Positions 43,236-56,183 of a stretch of 64,000 bases of DNA are shown piece by piece (positions within the stretch are counted from its first letter, which is position 1; each line of letters opens with the position of its first letter). The stretch is taken from assembly GCA_007922225.1 (NCBI GenBank), contig ML679969.1:18039999-18103998 (forward strand), in the 5' to 3' direction. The DNA comes from Emydura subglobosa (Eukaryota > Chordata > Testudines > Chelidae). Under the pieces are notes generated by a model. It was not told where the DNA came from and ran no database searches. It worked only from the letters and a program-made list of their open reading frames with translations. The position numbers and the translations under genes are program-made.

Positions 43236-44639
43236 TTGTTTTCACTTTGAGTTTCTTTGCACTTAGTTTGTGTTGTTGACGTTTAATAAATTAGTTTGCT
43301 CTTCAATCTCTCAGTGTGTGAATGCTGGGGACTCAGCAGAGAGAGATGGGAACTTCAAAGCAAAGCTTTTAATAAAATATCAGATTAACAATTTGTAGAG
43401 TTGATTATCTCAGATAAATAGAGACAGTGTCTTAGCTCCCATTATCATACTCACATTAATCCATATTATTAAATTCCCACTTTGAAGCAACAAGGTGGGA
43501 ACACCAGGCATCCCTCACTTCCCTTGTTCTTTTGGATCTAGCATCAATGAGCAGAGGCACTTTCTTGCTTCCTATACCAGCCCTGCACAGGAGAACAAGC
43601 AGTGACCCCCTCCTGGTCAAAGTTCTCCTGCTTAGCCTTGCATATGTTGTGCAGTACGCAGCATGCGCCCAGTTAGAAGCAGGCTCAGCCTGTTCTAGAT
43701 TTCTGTCCACAGTCTCCATCTGGCTTGCGGCTAGGAATACCATCTGAAGTGAATGAAATGCTAACGCCAATGATCTGCATCAATGGTGATATGTAACTGA
43801 GATTTTGAAAATTCACCCACCTTCACTGATGGGGGGTGAGGAGGAATCATCGGTAATCCTGGCAGGGAGATCTTTAAAAGCAGAGGTGACTTTTCCCTTG
43901 AACACTTAAAACTACAGCCAAGAGAGGAAAGAAAAGTTCCCTACAGAAAATTGTTATGCTGGGATCAGACCCAAGCTGCTTATCCTGCTATCGGCAAATG
44001 GGAGAGCTCAAGGAGGAGAGAGGTTGTTGGTTTGCTTATTTGCTGCTGTTAGCTGAATGACTCCCCAGCAACGCTAAATGCAGCAGCGGGAGCTGAGATC
44101 TGGGATAGGGGATGATCCCTGTGTGTTGGGACTGCAGTAAATAGAGTTGAGCATGGTGGGTGCTGTCACTTAGTGAAATTCTCCCAGAGCAACATCTTCA
44201 GACAGCTGGGGTCAGAGTTCCAGGATCTCCCAGCATGCTGAGTGCTGAGATCAGCCTCCAACTGCAAGAGAAGGAAATAAAATGCTGCAGCAGTTAAAGG
44301 GGTAGAAAACCCCATCTGGGGCAGCTAAACATGCCTGGCCTGCTCTGGAGAAATGGCAGAAAGCTGCCCTCAGGAAGCCAGAACTCCTGAAGCATATAAG
44401 ACGCCCCCAAGGAAATCATTTTACCACAGCACCAGGGCTAAAGCCAGCCCACTGTTCATTAGACACTCCAACTTTCATCTCCACATTTATATTTAGAGAG
44501 GTGACTTGGGCCACAAACGTGGATCCAGACAACCTTCTACTGAGTCAGGGATTGGTTCAGGCCTGTTTCTTATTTCAAGGTGACCCACAATGGCACTTTT
44601 AACAAGTGGCCATGTGCTGTTTGAGCTCTTGGTAGTGCA
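43236..44639. other. Unassigned 1.4-kb stretch
   Basis: No gene recognised. A 104-codon minus frame at 43456-43770 has a mix of charged and hydrophobic residues but no known domain. Confidence 0.3.
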
Positions 44640-44845
44640 GCAGACAATTCCCGGGCCTGGCGCTCTGGAGAGTGGGATTCTATTCCCACGTCTGCCCTCC
44701 TGGTGACCTTGCCCAAGTCACTTCTCACTTTCCCCCTGTGTACAATGGGGGTGATGTTGTTTTGTAAAGCACTTTGACATCAAAGGGGTGAAAAGTCCAA
44801 TTAGTAACTAATCAGTATCAATTCATTAGAATATTATTATGAAGA
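44640..44845 (+). repeat. MIR/CORE-type SINE copy
   Basis: 'gtgggattctattcccac', 'tgaccttgcccaagtcac', 'ctttccccctgtgtacaatg' and 'gtaaagcactttgacatc' in MIR order. Confidence 0.7.
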
Positions 44846-47800
44846 AACCTGAAAGGTTTTACTTCACAAAAGAAGATTTTTTTTTCTTTATTTTTTTAAC
44901 CTTAGAAATATCAGAAATGTGAAGCATTGTCTCTTCCAGAGGGGTTTTGGGGGAGTCTTAGAGATGTGGATTGTGTGTTCTCCCACCTTAACTGAAGGTG
45001 TTGGCTGTGTGAATGGTGACTATTTAACAATGATATCCTTTCTCGGAAGAGTTCAATTGATCATTGGTATGCAATAGGTGTAACACAAATAAACCAAAAG
45101 CAACGCCTTTTAAACAGCCTGATTAAATCTCCTTCCCCTCTCAGCCACTGCAGCTCTTTGACGATGGAATTTCACTAGTTCTCCAGGCCCCAGAGACTCT
45201 ATGCGGGTAGATGGTTCTGATCCTAATATAAAAACAAACCTTTATTATTTTTTAACACAAACCCCATTCGGGCCTGCCCTGAATCAGCAAGAAACAAAAA
45301 ACAAGGCACAAAGTGGCGGAGTTTCCCCCTTTGCTGCTCATCTTTAAGTGCTCCCACCGAGGCCTTGGAGATTCCACCGCAGGGGAAGCAGCCTGGCTGG
45401 GGAGGGACGGCTGCCACACTGGGCACTGTGTTGCTCTGACCTGGGTGGGGGGGGTTGGTTCCTCCCAGCAAGGGCGTGCGAAGACTTACTGTTCATTTCC
45501 AGCCTGCCTCCAAATCCTGCCATATAAGCCCTAGGATGCTGGCTCACTCCCAGCTGGGGCCCTGGGCTGGGGTGGTTTTGTTGCCACTAGGGGGCGCTGC
45601 GCTGAGGGAGGACGGCTGCTGGCCACTGGGGAGGCTGTGGTTGAGATCCTTGGGACAGTCCAGAGCAAACCCCTCTGGCTGACCTGCCTCCTTCCCTCTC
45701 TGCCCCAGCTTCCTCCCTCCCCTTCCCCCGGGCTGGGAGCAAGCACAGAGGAGACAGACCATGTCAGCCTGGAGATGTGAATGAGCCTGCCTGGTGCTGG
45801 CAGCCTGAGAGAACAGGAAGCAGAGCCCTGGGGGCTGAACTACACAGCAGGGGAGCTCCCCAGCCCTGTGGCCCCCAGCCCCTCCGCTGGTGAAGGAGAG
45901 AGGGCCTGAGTTCCCACTGAAGCTTTGGCCTTTACCTTGGGCGCTGGGCATAGCCGGGCCCCTGCGTGATGTCACTGCCCCAGCCAGAGGGCTTATAATG
46001 CCGGCTGTAATGAGAAGTTTTATTGTTCCACACAGCTGAGTTGTGTGGCTTAGCACCAAGGCCATCAGCAGTCCGTCCGCCCCGCCCCCCCCCCCCCCCC
46101 ACTTTAGAGGGTCCCACGCAGGTCACAGAGCAACCACAGTCACAGCAGCCAAGGGTCTGCCACAGAGTGACAGGAAAGGCCTGTCAGCGGGGTCCCCCAG
46201 GGCAGGATCACTCCCATGTGTGCTTTGTCCTGCCCGCAATGGCGCCTGCAGCACCTTCTAGCTGTGGGGCCCTCCCTCACTGCAGAGCAAGTGCCTCAGA
46301 GCAGTCAAACACTTTTTAGGGGGCTTCACCCAGGGCAGGGTCTGAGCTCTCAGCAGTGCGGCCCAGGGCTGGCTCAGTCTCTCTGACCAGCCAGGCAGGC
46401 TGCCTTGCAGACACAGAGCCTATGGGGCTTTACGCTGCCCTGTGTGTCTCAGTCACTGTCTGCCAAGCACCCCACAAACCAGCAGGGACTGGTGCTCAGC
46501 AGAGTAGGCGTGTTTGATAGCCCATTGCCAGGACCCGGCCTGCAGCGACTGGTAGGGTCTCACCTGCCGGAGGAGCTGTCTCCCCTCTGCGAAGACCTGA
46601 GCCGCTGTCCCAATGATGCCCAGCTCAGCAGAGCCACCCGAGAGGGGCTTTGCCTTCAGGAGGACAGTTTTAGCCCTGGGCAAAGCTCACAGGGAGGGAA
46701 GCATGAACCCTCTTCCTGGAACCGCAGCCCAGGGCCCACGGCGATGGTGCTTCCTTCCTTTGGGTCCTTGAGCCTGCTGTGCCACAAGGAGTTTACAATC
46801 CCAGCTACACAAGGCAGCCAGGAGAGGGGCTCGGTGCGGAGGGGTGGGGAAGCTGAGCGGGGGGAAAGGAGCAAGGTGAAAGGACTGGCGTGAGTGGGGG
46901 GATGAGCCCAGAGATACAGAAGTGGGAAGGCAAAGGCAAGATCATGCTGGCCCTTGCAGACCATGAGGAGAGAAACAGCAGGGCTGGCCCTGGATGTCAC
47001 GGGCCACTGCCAGAGGAGAGACATGCTCTGTGCAGGCTGCGAGGGCCCCCCACACCCTCCCTCAGTGGAGGGGGGGATCAGCCCAGCCATTACCCAAGAG
47101 ATTCAGGCCACTCAGCCATTGCTGGAGCCCTGCAAGGATCCCATCATCACATGGTAGCGGGAAGCAGCAGCTCTGCCTCGGCCAGCCTCCCTGGCATCAG
47201 CTTCCTGGCAGGTGCTTCCCAACCTCCCCTCCAGCCCTGCCCCTCACCCCTGACTGCAGCAGGGGAGCAACAAGCAAGGCAGGGCTGGGGGGACAGACAG
47301 CAGGGGTGGGGGTGGATCCTGCCCTGGCCCTGCCTGTGCTCTGCCTGCTGTGGATCAGCAGAGGCCCTCAGACCCCGGGGCTGCCACCTCCACTAACATT
47401 CTGCTGCCATGCAAGAGCTGCAGAGCTGAGGACTGGCCTCCAGCCATACCCGCGTGGCAGTCAGGTCATGCAGCCCCAGGGCAAGGCTCTAAGGGTCCCT
47501 CCTGCATCACTGGAGGAAGGTGAATCATGCTGGCTAGACAGGCAGGGGGCTGATAGGGTGTGAGCAGCGTGCAAATGACCCCTTATCCCCCAGGAGTCAC
47601 CCTGTCCTGGCTGCTGCTCCCTGCACCTCAGCAAGGGCGAGTGCTGCTGTGTGAGGCCATCTCCTGACCCCAGCAGAGAAGGGGCCTGGACCAACCCCCT
47701 GGGGCTCAGATCTGGGACCAGCTTCTCCAAAGCCCCAGCTGCAAACCTCGTGCTTGTGTCTATCTCTGATCCCTGAGCCCGGGGCATTTGCTTCCCACTC

Positions 47801-48090
47801 ACAGAGCACGTGCCATTCGGCTGAGCAAACCCCTCTGCCCTGCACGGTGGGGCACATGCAGAGCTGTGACACCGTGGCGTGGCTGACAGCACCTCACTGC
47901 TCACATCTGTCCCCCAGGGATGGGCTGCTCTGTTGCTTTGTGCCTGGGAGAAGCCCACAGCCCATGGGAGCATCAGGGGGCGTTTGGGAACGGAGAAGCC
48001 TGTCCAGGCCTATTGCCAAGGGAGCAGGCAGGCACCTTGGCAAGCAGAGCAGGGGCGGGAAAGGTGGGCTCGGGGCTGTCATCCAGGCCT
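44846..48090. other. GC-rich, repeat-poor stretch, no gene recognised
   Basis: Open frames of up to about 190 codons occur on both strands, rich in P, S, G and Q. They overlap each other in all frames, as GC-rich DNA does. None has a recognised domain. A run of 16 C is at 46085-46100. I cannot rule out an unseen exon. Confidence 0.3.
46085..46100 (+). repeat. Poly(C) tract, 16 bases
   Basis: Sixteen C after CCCGCCCCG-like sequence; the minus strand is a G run able to form a quadruplex. Confidence 0.8.
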
Positions 48091-48094
48091 AGGT

Positions 48095-48240
48095 TCAGGA
48101 GACATGAGGCCCATGCCCAGCCCTGCCTCTGACTCGCGGTGTGATATCAGGCAAGTCATCTTGTTGCACCTCAGTTTCCCCATCTATGAAATGGGGGTAA
48201 CGGCCCTACTTCCCAGAGGGACTGTGAAGCTCTGAGCGCA
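48095..48240 (+). repeat. MIR SINE copy
   Basis: 'cctgcctctgactcgcgg', 'tatcaggcaagtcatcttg', 'cctcagtttccccatctatg', 'aaatgggggtaacggcc', and 'tgtgaagctctgagcg'. The best MIR-like copy in the window. Confidence 0.8.
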
Positions 48241-51200
48241 CATCCCCAGCGGGTGGCTCCTATGGAGCAAGGTCAGTTTCCACTGGCTGAGGATGTGACC
48301 TTCATGAGTGGGTCCCTGGCTGATCCTCCACTGCCCAAGCCCTGGCAACATCTGTCCTTGCCTCTCCTGCCCCCTGGGGGCATCAGGGACTCTTGCCTGG
48401 GAAGAGATGACCATTAATGTCTGGGGACAAAGAGGGATTCAAACCCTGGCTGGGTTCAGGAGCAAGGCCTGTTAGGTCACATCTTGTCCATGTGCATGGC
48501 AGCAGGGCAGACCTGTCCCCAGAGGGCATTTCCTGGGGCTGTGCCCAGTCCAGGTTCAGGTGCGGCCCAGTCTCTCCCCTCCCCCTATAAAGCGCGAGTC
48601 CCGTTCAGTCCCACTCCCTGGCATGGGGACCTGGCTGGTCTACGCTCATTCTGCGAAGCGTCTCTCTTCCCTCTTGCCCAGGTGCACTGGCAGGGTGCTG
48701 CACCATGACCATGAACCATTCTGCTCCTATTGTCCTTCTTCCCCCTGCAGCAATGGAGCTGCCTCCCTCGCGCCCAGACAGGCCTTCGTTACCATGGAGC
48801 CGTGCTGGATTTCACGGAAATAACGCGCCCAGGCCACCTCGGCAGGGAAGCACTCCCTGGGCCAAGCTGCTAAATGCAGGGATTTGATCACAGCGGCCTT
48901 GGTCTGCTTCAGGCCAATTCAAATTGGCAGGTGCAATTATTCTGCCAGCAGGCAGCCTTGGCCAGCTCTGGAGATGGGCTGAGGGATGCAGCGCATCAGA
49001 GTTAACTCTTTAGTGGCTGACAGAAAGAAAGTAGAGGGTGAGCGAGAAGCAAGAGGGGGTGAGATGGAGGTGAAAGGGTGGCAACAAGTGCCCCAAAAAA
49101 AAGCCTTCAGGGGCCCACCTCTGTAGGCTTGCACAGAGCATCTGTCCCGGCTACAGAAAGGATCCCACCCACCCCGGTCAGTGCCAGCCTTTTGTGGGAG
49201 AGTCTGGTGTGTTGCAATTTCCCGTCTGGTCACCAGAGACTTTTTTACAGGGTTCAGAAGCCTGTCGAGGGTCCCCAGAGATCTGTCGATGGCAGATTCC
49301 AGAAACAAGCCTCTCTCCTCTCTCAGGCCTCCAGGTACCTGTGTAAGCGGGGGAATGGGCCTGCTATTGTGGGGAACTTTCCTTGTTCAGATGCTACCCG
49401 GTAGAGTTGGCTAGCAAAAGGATCTGAGTCCCTGCTTCCACTCCCTTTACCCAGAGGCCCACCTGACCTCGAGGGCTCCCCTCCCACTCTCCTGTGTGGT
49501 GGGGTCCAAGTAACCCTGACAAGGCTGGGCCCAGGATTCCTGGGGCTCAACACCCAATTTTGCCGTGGTCCCTTAGGGCAGAGGCTAGGGTGTCCCCACT
49601 CCGGGACACTAACTCTGCACTGGGTGCTTCCCTAACCCACTGATCATTGCATACAGTGCAAAGCAATACAATTTATTACACAAACAGCAATAAAAAATCA
49701 AATCAAAAATAAGAAAAGCAGAGAAAGGTTAAAGGAAACACCCAACACTGCCCCCTGGCATGGGGCACCACAAACAATGTTGTCGGGGTGTCAGGAAAGT
49801 TCACAGTCTGTGTCACAGGTCGCAGGCCCACTGTCCAGGCCCTGGCTATGCTGCAGGGACGCAGAGAGTCAGACACTTGCTCTGACAGTAGCCACACATT
49901 CCAGAGTCCCCCTCGCTCTCCCCAGCAGCTCACCGCACCCAGCTTCAGACAGCTCCAGCCCCAGTTCCTTGTCAGAGACCCTCCATTCCCCTCCGCTCCT
50001 GGGGACAGAGCACAGAGCTGCACAAATCCACAGGGTGGAGAAGCAGAGAGCTCCCCACTAGCCCCCCTGCCCTGGGGAGGCCCCTTCTGTTAGGCCACCC
50101 TGGGTTACTACCGTCATTAGAGCAGGGGGCTCAATACTGCTCCAGGCCCAGGCTGCCCAGCCTCCGGCCTGCCCCCACACACATCTGGCCCTTCTACTCA
50201 TGTAGCTCCCATCTTCCTATGGCCAGCAGGGGATGGGCCTGATCCTGCAAATCCCTGCTGGTATCGATAGTCTTTACTGCCACGGGCGGCTCCCTGGGGT
50301 GACCTTGTCAGAACCAGCTCTGCTGGGGCTGGCACCACCGAGACAATAATATGCCCACATAGGTTTGATCCTGCGCCATGCTCAGCACTAGTGACTCCTG
50401 GTGACTCCAGTGGGGCAGAAGGGCACTCAGCACCACACAGCATCACCTGCCAGGGCATGGGGAAGAGGGAGACAAACCCAGGCACCAGCTGCTCTCCGGA
50501 CCCCATCCTCCCACTCCTCGTATGCGGCCTCCCCCTCTCCCTGCCCATCCTCTGCTTCTCCCTTCCCCATCTCCAGTCTCCCCTTTACACATCTCATTTT
50601 CCCTCTCCCCCCAGCCTGGTCAGGCAGGGTACCATGGGTCACATCCAGCACTGCGGCACACACACTGCCCCACGCAGCCCCCCGGCGTTCCTGGGCCTGA
50701 CCCAGCAGCTTTGTCACTCGGCTCACCCTCGTGTGTGGGGATCTGGGGGATGCTCGGCCCCACAGCTGGACAAGGGATGCATCAGGCCCATACTGTGCTT
50801 TGGCGGGGATGGATGAAGGAGTCGCCCCCCTGGGAGTCCCAGGCTGGCGGCGGCACTGACTCCTTGCAATCTCCATCTGGCCAATTCTGCAGGCAGGTGC
50901 TGCTCCAATCACCACTCGCCACTGCCGCCACCAGAGCCAGAGCGGTGAACAGCAATTTGACTTCAACGTCTGTTCCCTGTCATCCTGTCACCTACTGTCT
51001 GCTACAAATCATCTGTCAAACCCTTCGCTCTCTGGATAGCTGTCACCTGATCATAGCGACCTGGGCAGCTGTAATGATCCATGGCGGAGCGCTGCCGGGC
51101 ATTGCAACCATTAGCCATCTGCGCAGCACAGGCAGCAGGCACAGATCACAGCATTCGAACTCACAACTTCCGGCACCAATAACCCACAGCCCCCAGGGAC

Positions 51201-52488
51201 CAGCCGGAGCAGCCCGGCAGTGATTAGAGAGGAACAATTCTGGCATGTTCCAGTAGAGGGCAGTGGGGCACACACAGACACAAGCCCGGAGACTGATTAT
51301 CCGTCAGGACAGGGTTTACAGCGTGGTGCTCCGGCATCACACACAGCCAACCCCCCCTCCACACCCCACTCGTCAGCCTGGGATTCCCATTAGAGGGGGC
51401 AGGATTTGAACTCAGGACTGTGAGCCCCAACCACACAGGCTCTCAAGCCAGGAGCACTAAAGAAGCAGCTCTGTTCGCCAGGGCAGGCTGGGTGGGGCCC
51501 ACTGACACACAGCTCTGCCATGCAGCTGGTAAACATTGTATTGTACCACAACAAGGTGGGCACTGACCCCACTGCCTGCGGGAAGGTCAGCCTCAGCAAG
51601 CAGCGAGAGCTGTTATTCTCACCCACAGAACCCCGGTGGTCCAGCAGGGCCTGGCCTGTGTTTCAGCAGGGGCGCCGTGTCCTTGTGTCAGCTGCAGCGT
51701 GAGTGCTGGTGCAGAGCAGCTCGGATGTTACTCGCGCTATGGAGCAGGTGTTCGAGACACTGAGCCCAGCCTGTACCAGCCCTGGTATTGCCAGGACTGT
51801 GGAATGCGGGTACTGATTTAGCTAGAGGGCAGTGCCCAGGTATCTGCCCAAGGATCTACAATGCTGGCTAGTGTGTAGTCACTGTGGGGTTTCCATCTCA
51901 GCTGGCAGCCCTGCCTCAGGAGCGCCTCCTATCCTCCTCCCCTGGCACAGAAGGGGATCCCCGGGATGGCCTGCCCTGCTCAGTGCCATTTATCCTTTGA
52001 TTTCTCTGCTGAGGTTGCCACATTAGTGCCATGGGTGGTGGAGGTTTCTGGCATGGTGCAAGTTTGTGGCGTAGGCCCTGCTGCAGAGGCCAATGGGTAA
52101 TCCTTTCCTATGGCTGCCTTGCTCCATTCCTTAGTGTCTCTCAGCCAGACATCAGGGGGCTGTGAGAGATCTGAGGACAAGGGTGCAGCGTCTGCAGGCA
52201 GAGTGTCGGTATCTGGCACTGTCAGAGGGAAGATGCTGGACACTCGTTGGACCCATGGTTTGCTCCGGCGAGCGGGAGACAAAGCACAGCATTAGATCTG
52301 TGTGTCAGTGTCTGCTTTACTCCTCAACAGAGAGTGCTGCTGATAGTGCTGATGCGCTGGGGACGGTGGCAGCTCCGGGTTGAGTCCAGGGAGCGAACTC
52401 TGAGACACAACAACTGTGTGTCCAATGCAAACTGTTCCCTGGCCTGGCATTTGGGCAGGAGATCCATGGGCAGGAGAGATGTGAGTAT
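48241..52488. other. Repeat-poor 4.2-kb stretch, no gene recognised
   Basis: No known domain in any frame; the 233-codon plus frame at 50522-51223 is low-complexity and overlapped by minus frames. Contains the CTGTCA cluster (50977-51045). A segment at 49550-50090 has a tail-like 'acagcaataaaaaatc' and may be an unrecognised repeat. Confidence 0.35.
50977..51045. promoter_or_regulatory. Homotypic cluster of CTGTCA motifs
   Basis: CTGTCA occurs at 50977, 50985, 51013 and 51040, four times in 69 bp, with a near match CTGTCT at 50995. The complement TGACAG is the core site for TALE homeodomain factors (MEIS, PKNOX, TGIF). This makes a candidate enhancer or silencer by sequence only. Confidence 0.35.
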
Positions 52489-53040
52489 TGTGGAATCAAA
52501 AATTCAGACAGGATGCCTTAAACTGGAAACTGTGGTAGAAATGCTAAATTCAGGCAGGATGTCTTAGAACTACAATAGAAATGCAAAAATTGTTGGTCTA
52601 TGTTGTACGATGTTAACTACCTTTGTAACTGCACCTGGCGTACCCTGTCAAATAGATAGCAAGTGACTGCGTGTGTCTAGAGACTCACTGGCACTAAAGA
52701 ATCACCGGGACATGCTGGCGCCGTGAGACCACCACTGTGTGTTATAAGTACCCCAGATGCGGTAAATGACCTGTTAAGTATCAGAAACTCCACTAGACGA
52801 TCAATATGTAAAAAAGAATCTTAAAAAGCCTATATAAGCTATCTGTATTTTGCACCAAGGTGAAGTTCCAGAGATCAGCACAGGGACGTGCTGTCTGGGT
52901 TTCTCTAATTCTGACATACACACAGGCAGCTATAGCTATAAAGTTCTGCTCGATCCAACCCTAAAAGAGAAGCTGCGTGATCTTCTCCACAACCGTATCA
53001 ATAGGCCAGGTCTGTGGGGTTCCAGGGTCCTTCTCTAGGT
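52489..53040 (+). mobile_element. Probable endogenous retroviral LTR (fragment)
   Basis: Begins TGTGGAATC. It has a long U3-like region, then TATATAAG at 52831-52838, then a GC-balanced R/U5-like part ('cgatccaaccctaaaagag', 'ccacaaccgtatcaatagg'). Position of the TATA box about 340 bp from the start fits an LTR. No second LTR, internal gene or target duplication was found, and the right end is uncertain. Confidence 0.4.
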
Positions 53041-55169
53041 GGAACTGAGGCTGCAGCTCCTCTGTTCTATTCTGTTCTACGTAGGTGCTTATACTGAGTT
53101 CATCACCGGAGCACTATGGTACCTAGGACAGTATAGCCACCTCCCAATGGTGCATTAAGCCATGTGACTACACAGCTCTCCAAGGCTGTCTGTTCTCTCA
53201 TGCTCTCCCCAAAGCAAGAAGCATGGGCCATGGAGTGGAGTGGCTTGGCAGTGTGTGTATTTTTTAAAAATATAACTCCAGCTGCAGCTCGGTGTTTCTG
53301 TTAGCGAAGGCAAGGTCACAGAAACGTGCTTTGCACTTGGAGTGGAAGGGGAGGCGCGTGATGGTCCTTAGCTCCTGGGGAAGGTCATTGCACAGTGTTA
53401 GAGTGGCCCCCGGAGAAGGTTCTGTCTCTCGCACAGACGAGCTTTACTCTTATTGCTGAGATTCCTTTGGGTCAGAGGAGTGGAGCTGTTGATCATGGTC
53501 TTCATCCCAGATCTTGCCCCGGGCAGCACCACCAATCTTGGGGTACGTGCAGCCCAGCGGTGGGAATATGCATGAACTCCCCCATTCCCATGCATTTTCA
53601 CAGGGGAGGGGAACCTGGGCCCCAGAAGATTATTGCCCCTTACAAAATGCATGCCCACCTGGGAAGGGGTAATCTATCAGATCAGAGACTCGGGTCAGTT
53701 AGGAGGAAGAAGGCTAATGGCTGAGGAAGCCTGGGGCAAAGCACATTCCTCAGGGGAAGAACTGAGCCCTCGGGTCCAGTGTGGACAAGGCACCCGCCTC
53801 TAACAGGTGCTAAGCTGGCTGAGTTCGAGCACGGAGAGGGCTAGGGTTTCATTTGACCAGCTCAGCACAAGCCTGCGCAGCTTTGCCTGTGTGGGACTCT
53901 TCAGAGGTGCTAGTTAGAGCATCTTAGCGAGTGCCTTCTGACCACACCCCATTCATCCCAGGCCTGCATCTTTGCTGGCAATAGACTGGGGCCTGAGGGT
54001 GCCTGGGCTTGGGGAATTGTAGGAATTGTGCCGTCTAACCTGGAGTGAGCACGTTCCCAGTGGGTGCGCGGGAGCAGGGAGTGGATGCTCATGGCAGTGC
54101 TGATCGGCAGTGCCATGAATTATCAGCAGCAGAGGTTGGATGCAAAGAGACAGGAGAGCACCATGCCTGGCTCTGGCAGTGCCATGAGCCTGCCACTCGC
54201 ATTACAGCACTGAGGTGTGTGTGCTCAGGAGATGGTTCTGCTCCCATTCCGCTGACTTTGGGGACCTTAGAGCTTGTGGCTGTAACAAATCTATTGCTCA
54301 TCGCTCGCTGCTTAGCCCCGAGACCTGTCCTAAGGGCCCCAGCCCTGCTCCTGCTCCCCAGGAAAGCACCGCCCTGTCTATGTATTCCCGTGCACAATGT
54401 CGTTGCGCTTTTAACAAGGGACCATCACTGCTTAGACATTGATGAGGATGCCTAAAGGGTCACTGTTAGCAGAACCCTCCTCTGGTCTCTGGGACTTCTT
54501 CCATCAGGCCTTTATGGTGGACACCCCCTCCCTGACTTGATCCACTTTGCCTCCATCCTCCCCTGCTCTGAGACCCCCTCCCTGCTCTGGACACCTTTCT
54601 CCCAAGAGGCCTCAAAGGAGTGGGAAGAAAAAGCTGTTAATCACCAGGGCTCAGGTACTTGTTGTCCATGGAACCTGTCCCCATTGTTCATCTCAATGGA
54701 GTGTGAAGGCAGGGGTGGGGTCTGTATTAATCCGTATCGGTGCTGCCATTTCCTGACATCCAGGACACTAGCATGTCTCATATACTGAGATACAGAGACA
54801 ATATCACCATGAGTAGGTGCAATTCCAGAGATGTCAATTAGCTTTGTGGTGCTCATTACCTCTGGAAATCAGGACCCAAAGGCTTAAGTTGGGCACTCAG
54901 AGTCAGTTGCCACTTTAGTTGCCACTCAGGGTCCCAGAGTCCACACTGCAATACGCAGGCCTGAATCCAACCTACCGTGTCCCAGGCTTCCTAGCGCCCT
55001 CCCAAAATGTGACCACTCTAGTCCTTGTTCATGGTGTAGTGTGGGAAAACTTGACACATCCCCGTGTGTCACAAGAATTTGAGCAGCCTGCCCATGCATC
55101 CTGCCGAGCTGACAGTTTGGCCCATGCACTCCCAGCAACCAGAGCTAGCAACATAGAGGAGAACATTTG
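53041..55169. other. Unassigned 2.1-kb stretch
   Basis: No gene or confident repeat seen. Confidence 0.3.
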
Positions 55170-55299
55170 AAACACTTCTCTACTTGCGCTTTCGCTCTTG
55201 TGTCAAGGCACAGGCAGAGCTTCCATGAGACGTTGGTGCAGGTTCTGGCAGTGTTTTCTGACTCACCGAAGGCACCTGACAGAGCTAATGATGGAGCAG

Positions 55300-56183
55300 G
55301 CGGAGGAAGAGGAGGAGGAGGAAACAGACATGGCCGACTTGATGTGGCTGATACTGTTCACAATGCTTGGTACAGCTGCTGATGTCCCGTGCAGACTGAC
55401 GTGTCTGGAGCAGGGCCACAAGCACAGCGTGGTGGGACCACACCGTCATGCAGACCTAGGATGACCAGCCATGGGTCCAGAACTTCTGCATGAAGAAAGT
55501 TACATATGCAGAGCTTTGTGAGCAGCTTGCCCCGAATCTCCAGCTTCATGACACACACACGCATAAGGGCAGCCGTGTCGGTGCTGAAGCGGCTCACTAT
55601 AGCCATCTGGAAGCTGGTACCTCAGACAGTTACAAGTCTGTTGCCATGGCCAGCCAGTTTGGTGTTGGAAAGTTGACTGTGGGTAAAGCAGTGACGGAGA
55701 TTTCTGAGGCAGGCAATCCAGTGTGTGGTTTACTCCAAGGGTGGCTGGCATTGAAGATGTTCCAGAGGTAATTCCTGGCTTTGAGAGAATGGGGTTTCCC
55801 AACGAGGCTGGGGCCACTGATGGGACTTGTGCCCATAGTTTGCCCTCCTCAAGAAGCATGAGTACGTAAACTGCAAAAGGTTGGCATGCAGGCCCGTGTG
55901 GACCACAGAAGCTGATTTATAAACATCAATGTGGGCTGCATTGGGAAAGTTCACGACACCAGGGTTTTCTGCCAATCCGGAGTCTACATCCAAGGACAGG
56001 CTGGGACACAATTCACACCAAATGACATTGGCACAAATGGAGTTACTGTTCCCACTGTTGTTCTTGGGGACCTTGAGTACCCCTTTTCACCTTGGCTTAT
56101 GAAACCATATCCTGATCTCAGAGGCCCTGGCAAAAGAAGGTTTAATTACCTCTCCGCAGGTGTAATTAACCCAACGATTTAAC
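55300..56183 (+). pseudogene. Harbinger transposase remnant (HARBI1-like), copy C
   Basis: In order: a glutamate-rich start (55300-55330), DDQPWVQNFCMKKVTYAELC (55461), DSYKSVAMASQFGVGKLTVG (about 55640, helix-turn-helix), then ENGVSQRG-like broken text with ATDGTCAH at 55817. Next are GKVHDTRVFCQSGVY (55943), and GDLEYPFSPWLMKPY (56068) with RRFNYLSAG. Both catalytic aspartates survive: the D of ATDG (usual AIDGTHI) and the D of HDTRVF. The catalytic glutamate region (VECAFG) is lost after 56183. At least four frame breaks. The most complete transposase of the three relics. Confidence 0.8.

Noticed and set aside
45544..46065. A 173-codon minus frame starting near a TGATGTCA word
   Set aside because: No homology and no consistent promoter-exon structure; the CRE-like word alone is not enough.
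50522..51223. A 233-codon plus-strand open frame
   Set aside because: Low-complexity P/S/H-rich sequence in GC-rich DNA, overlapped by equally long minus-strand frames; no domain.
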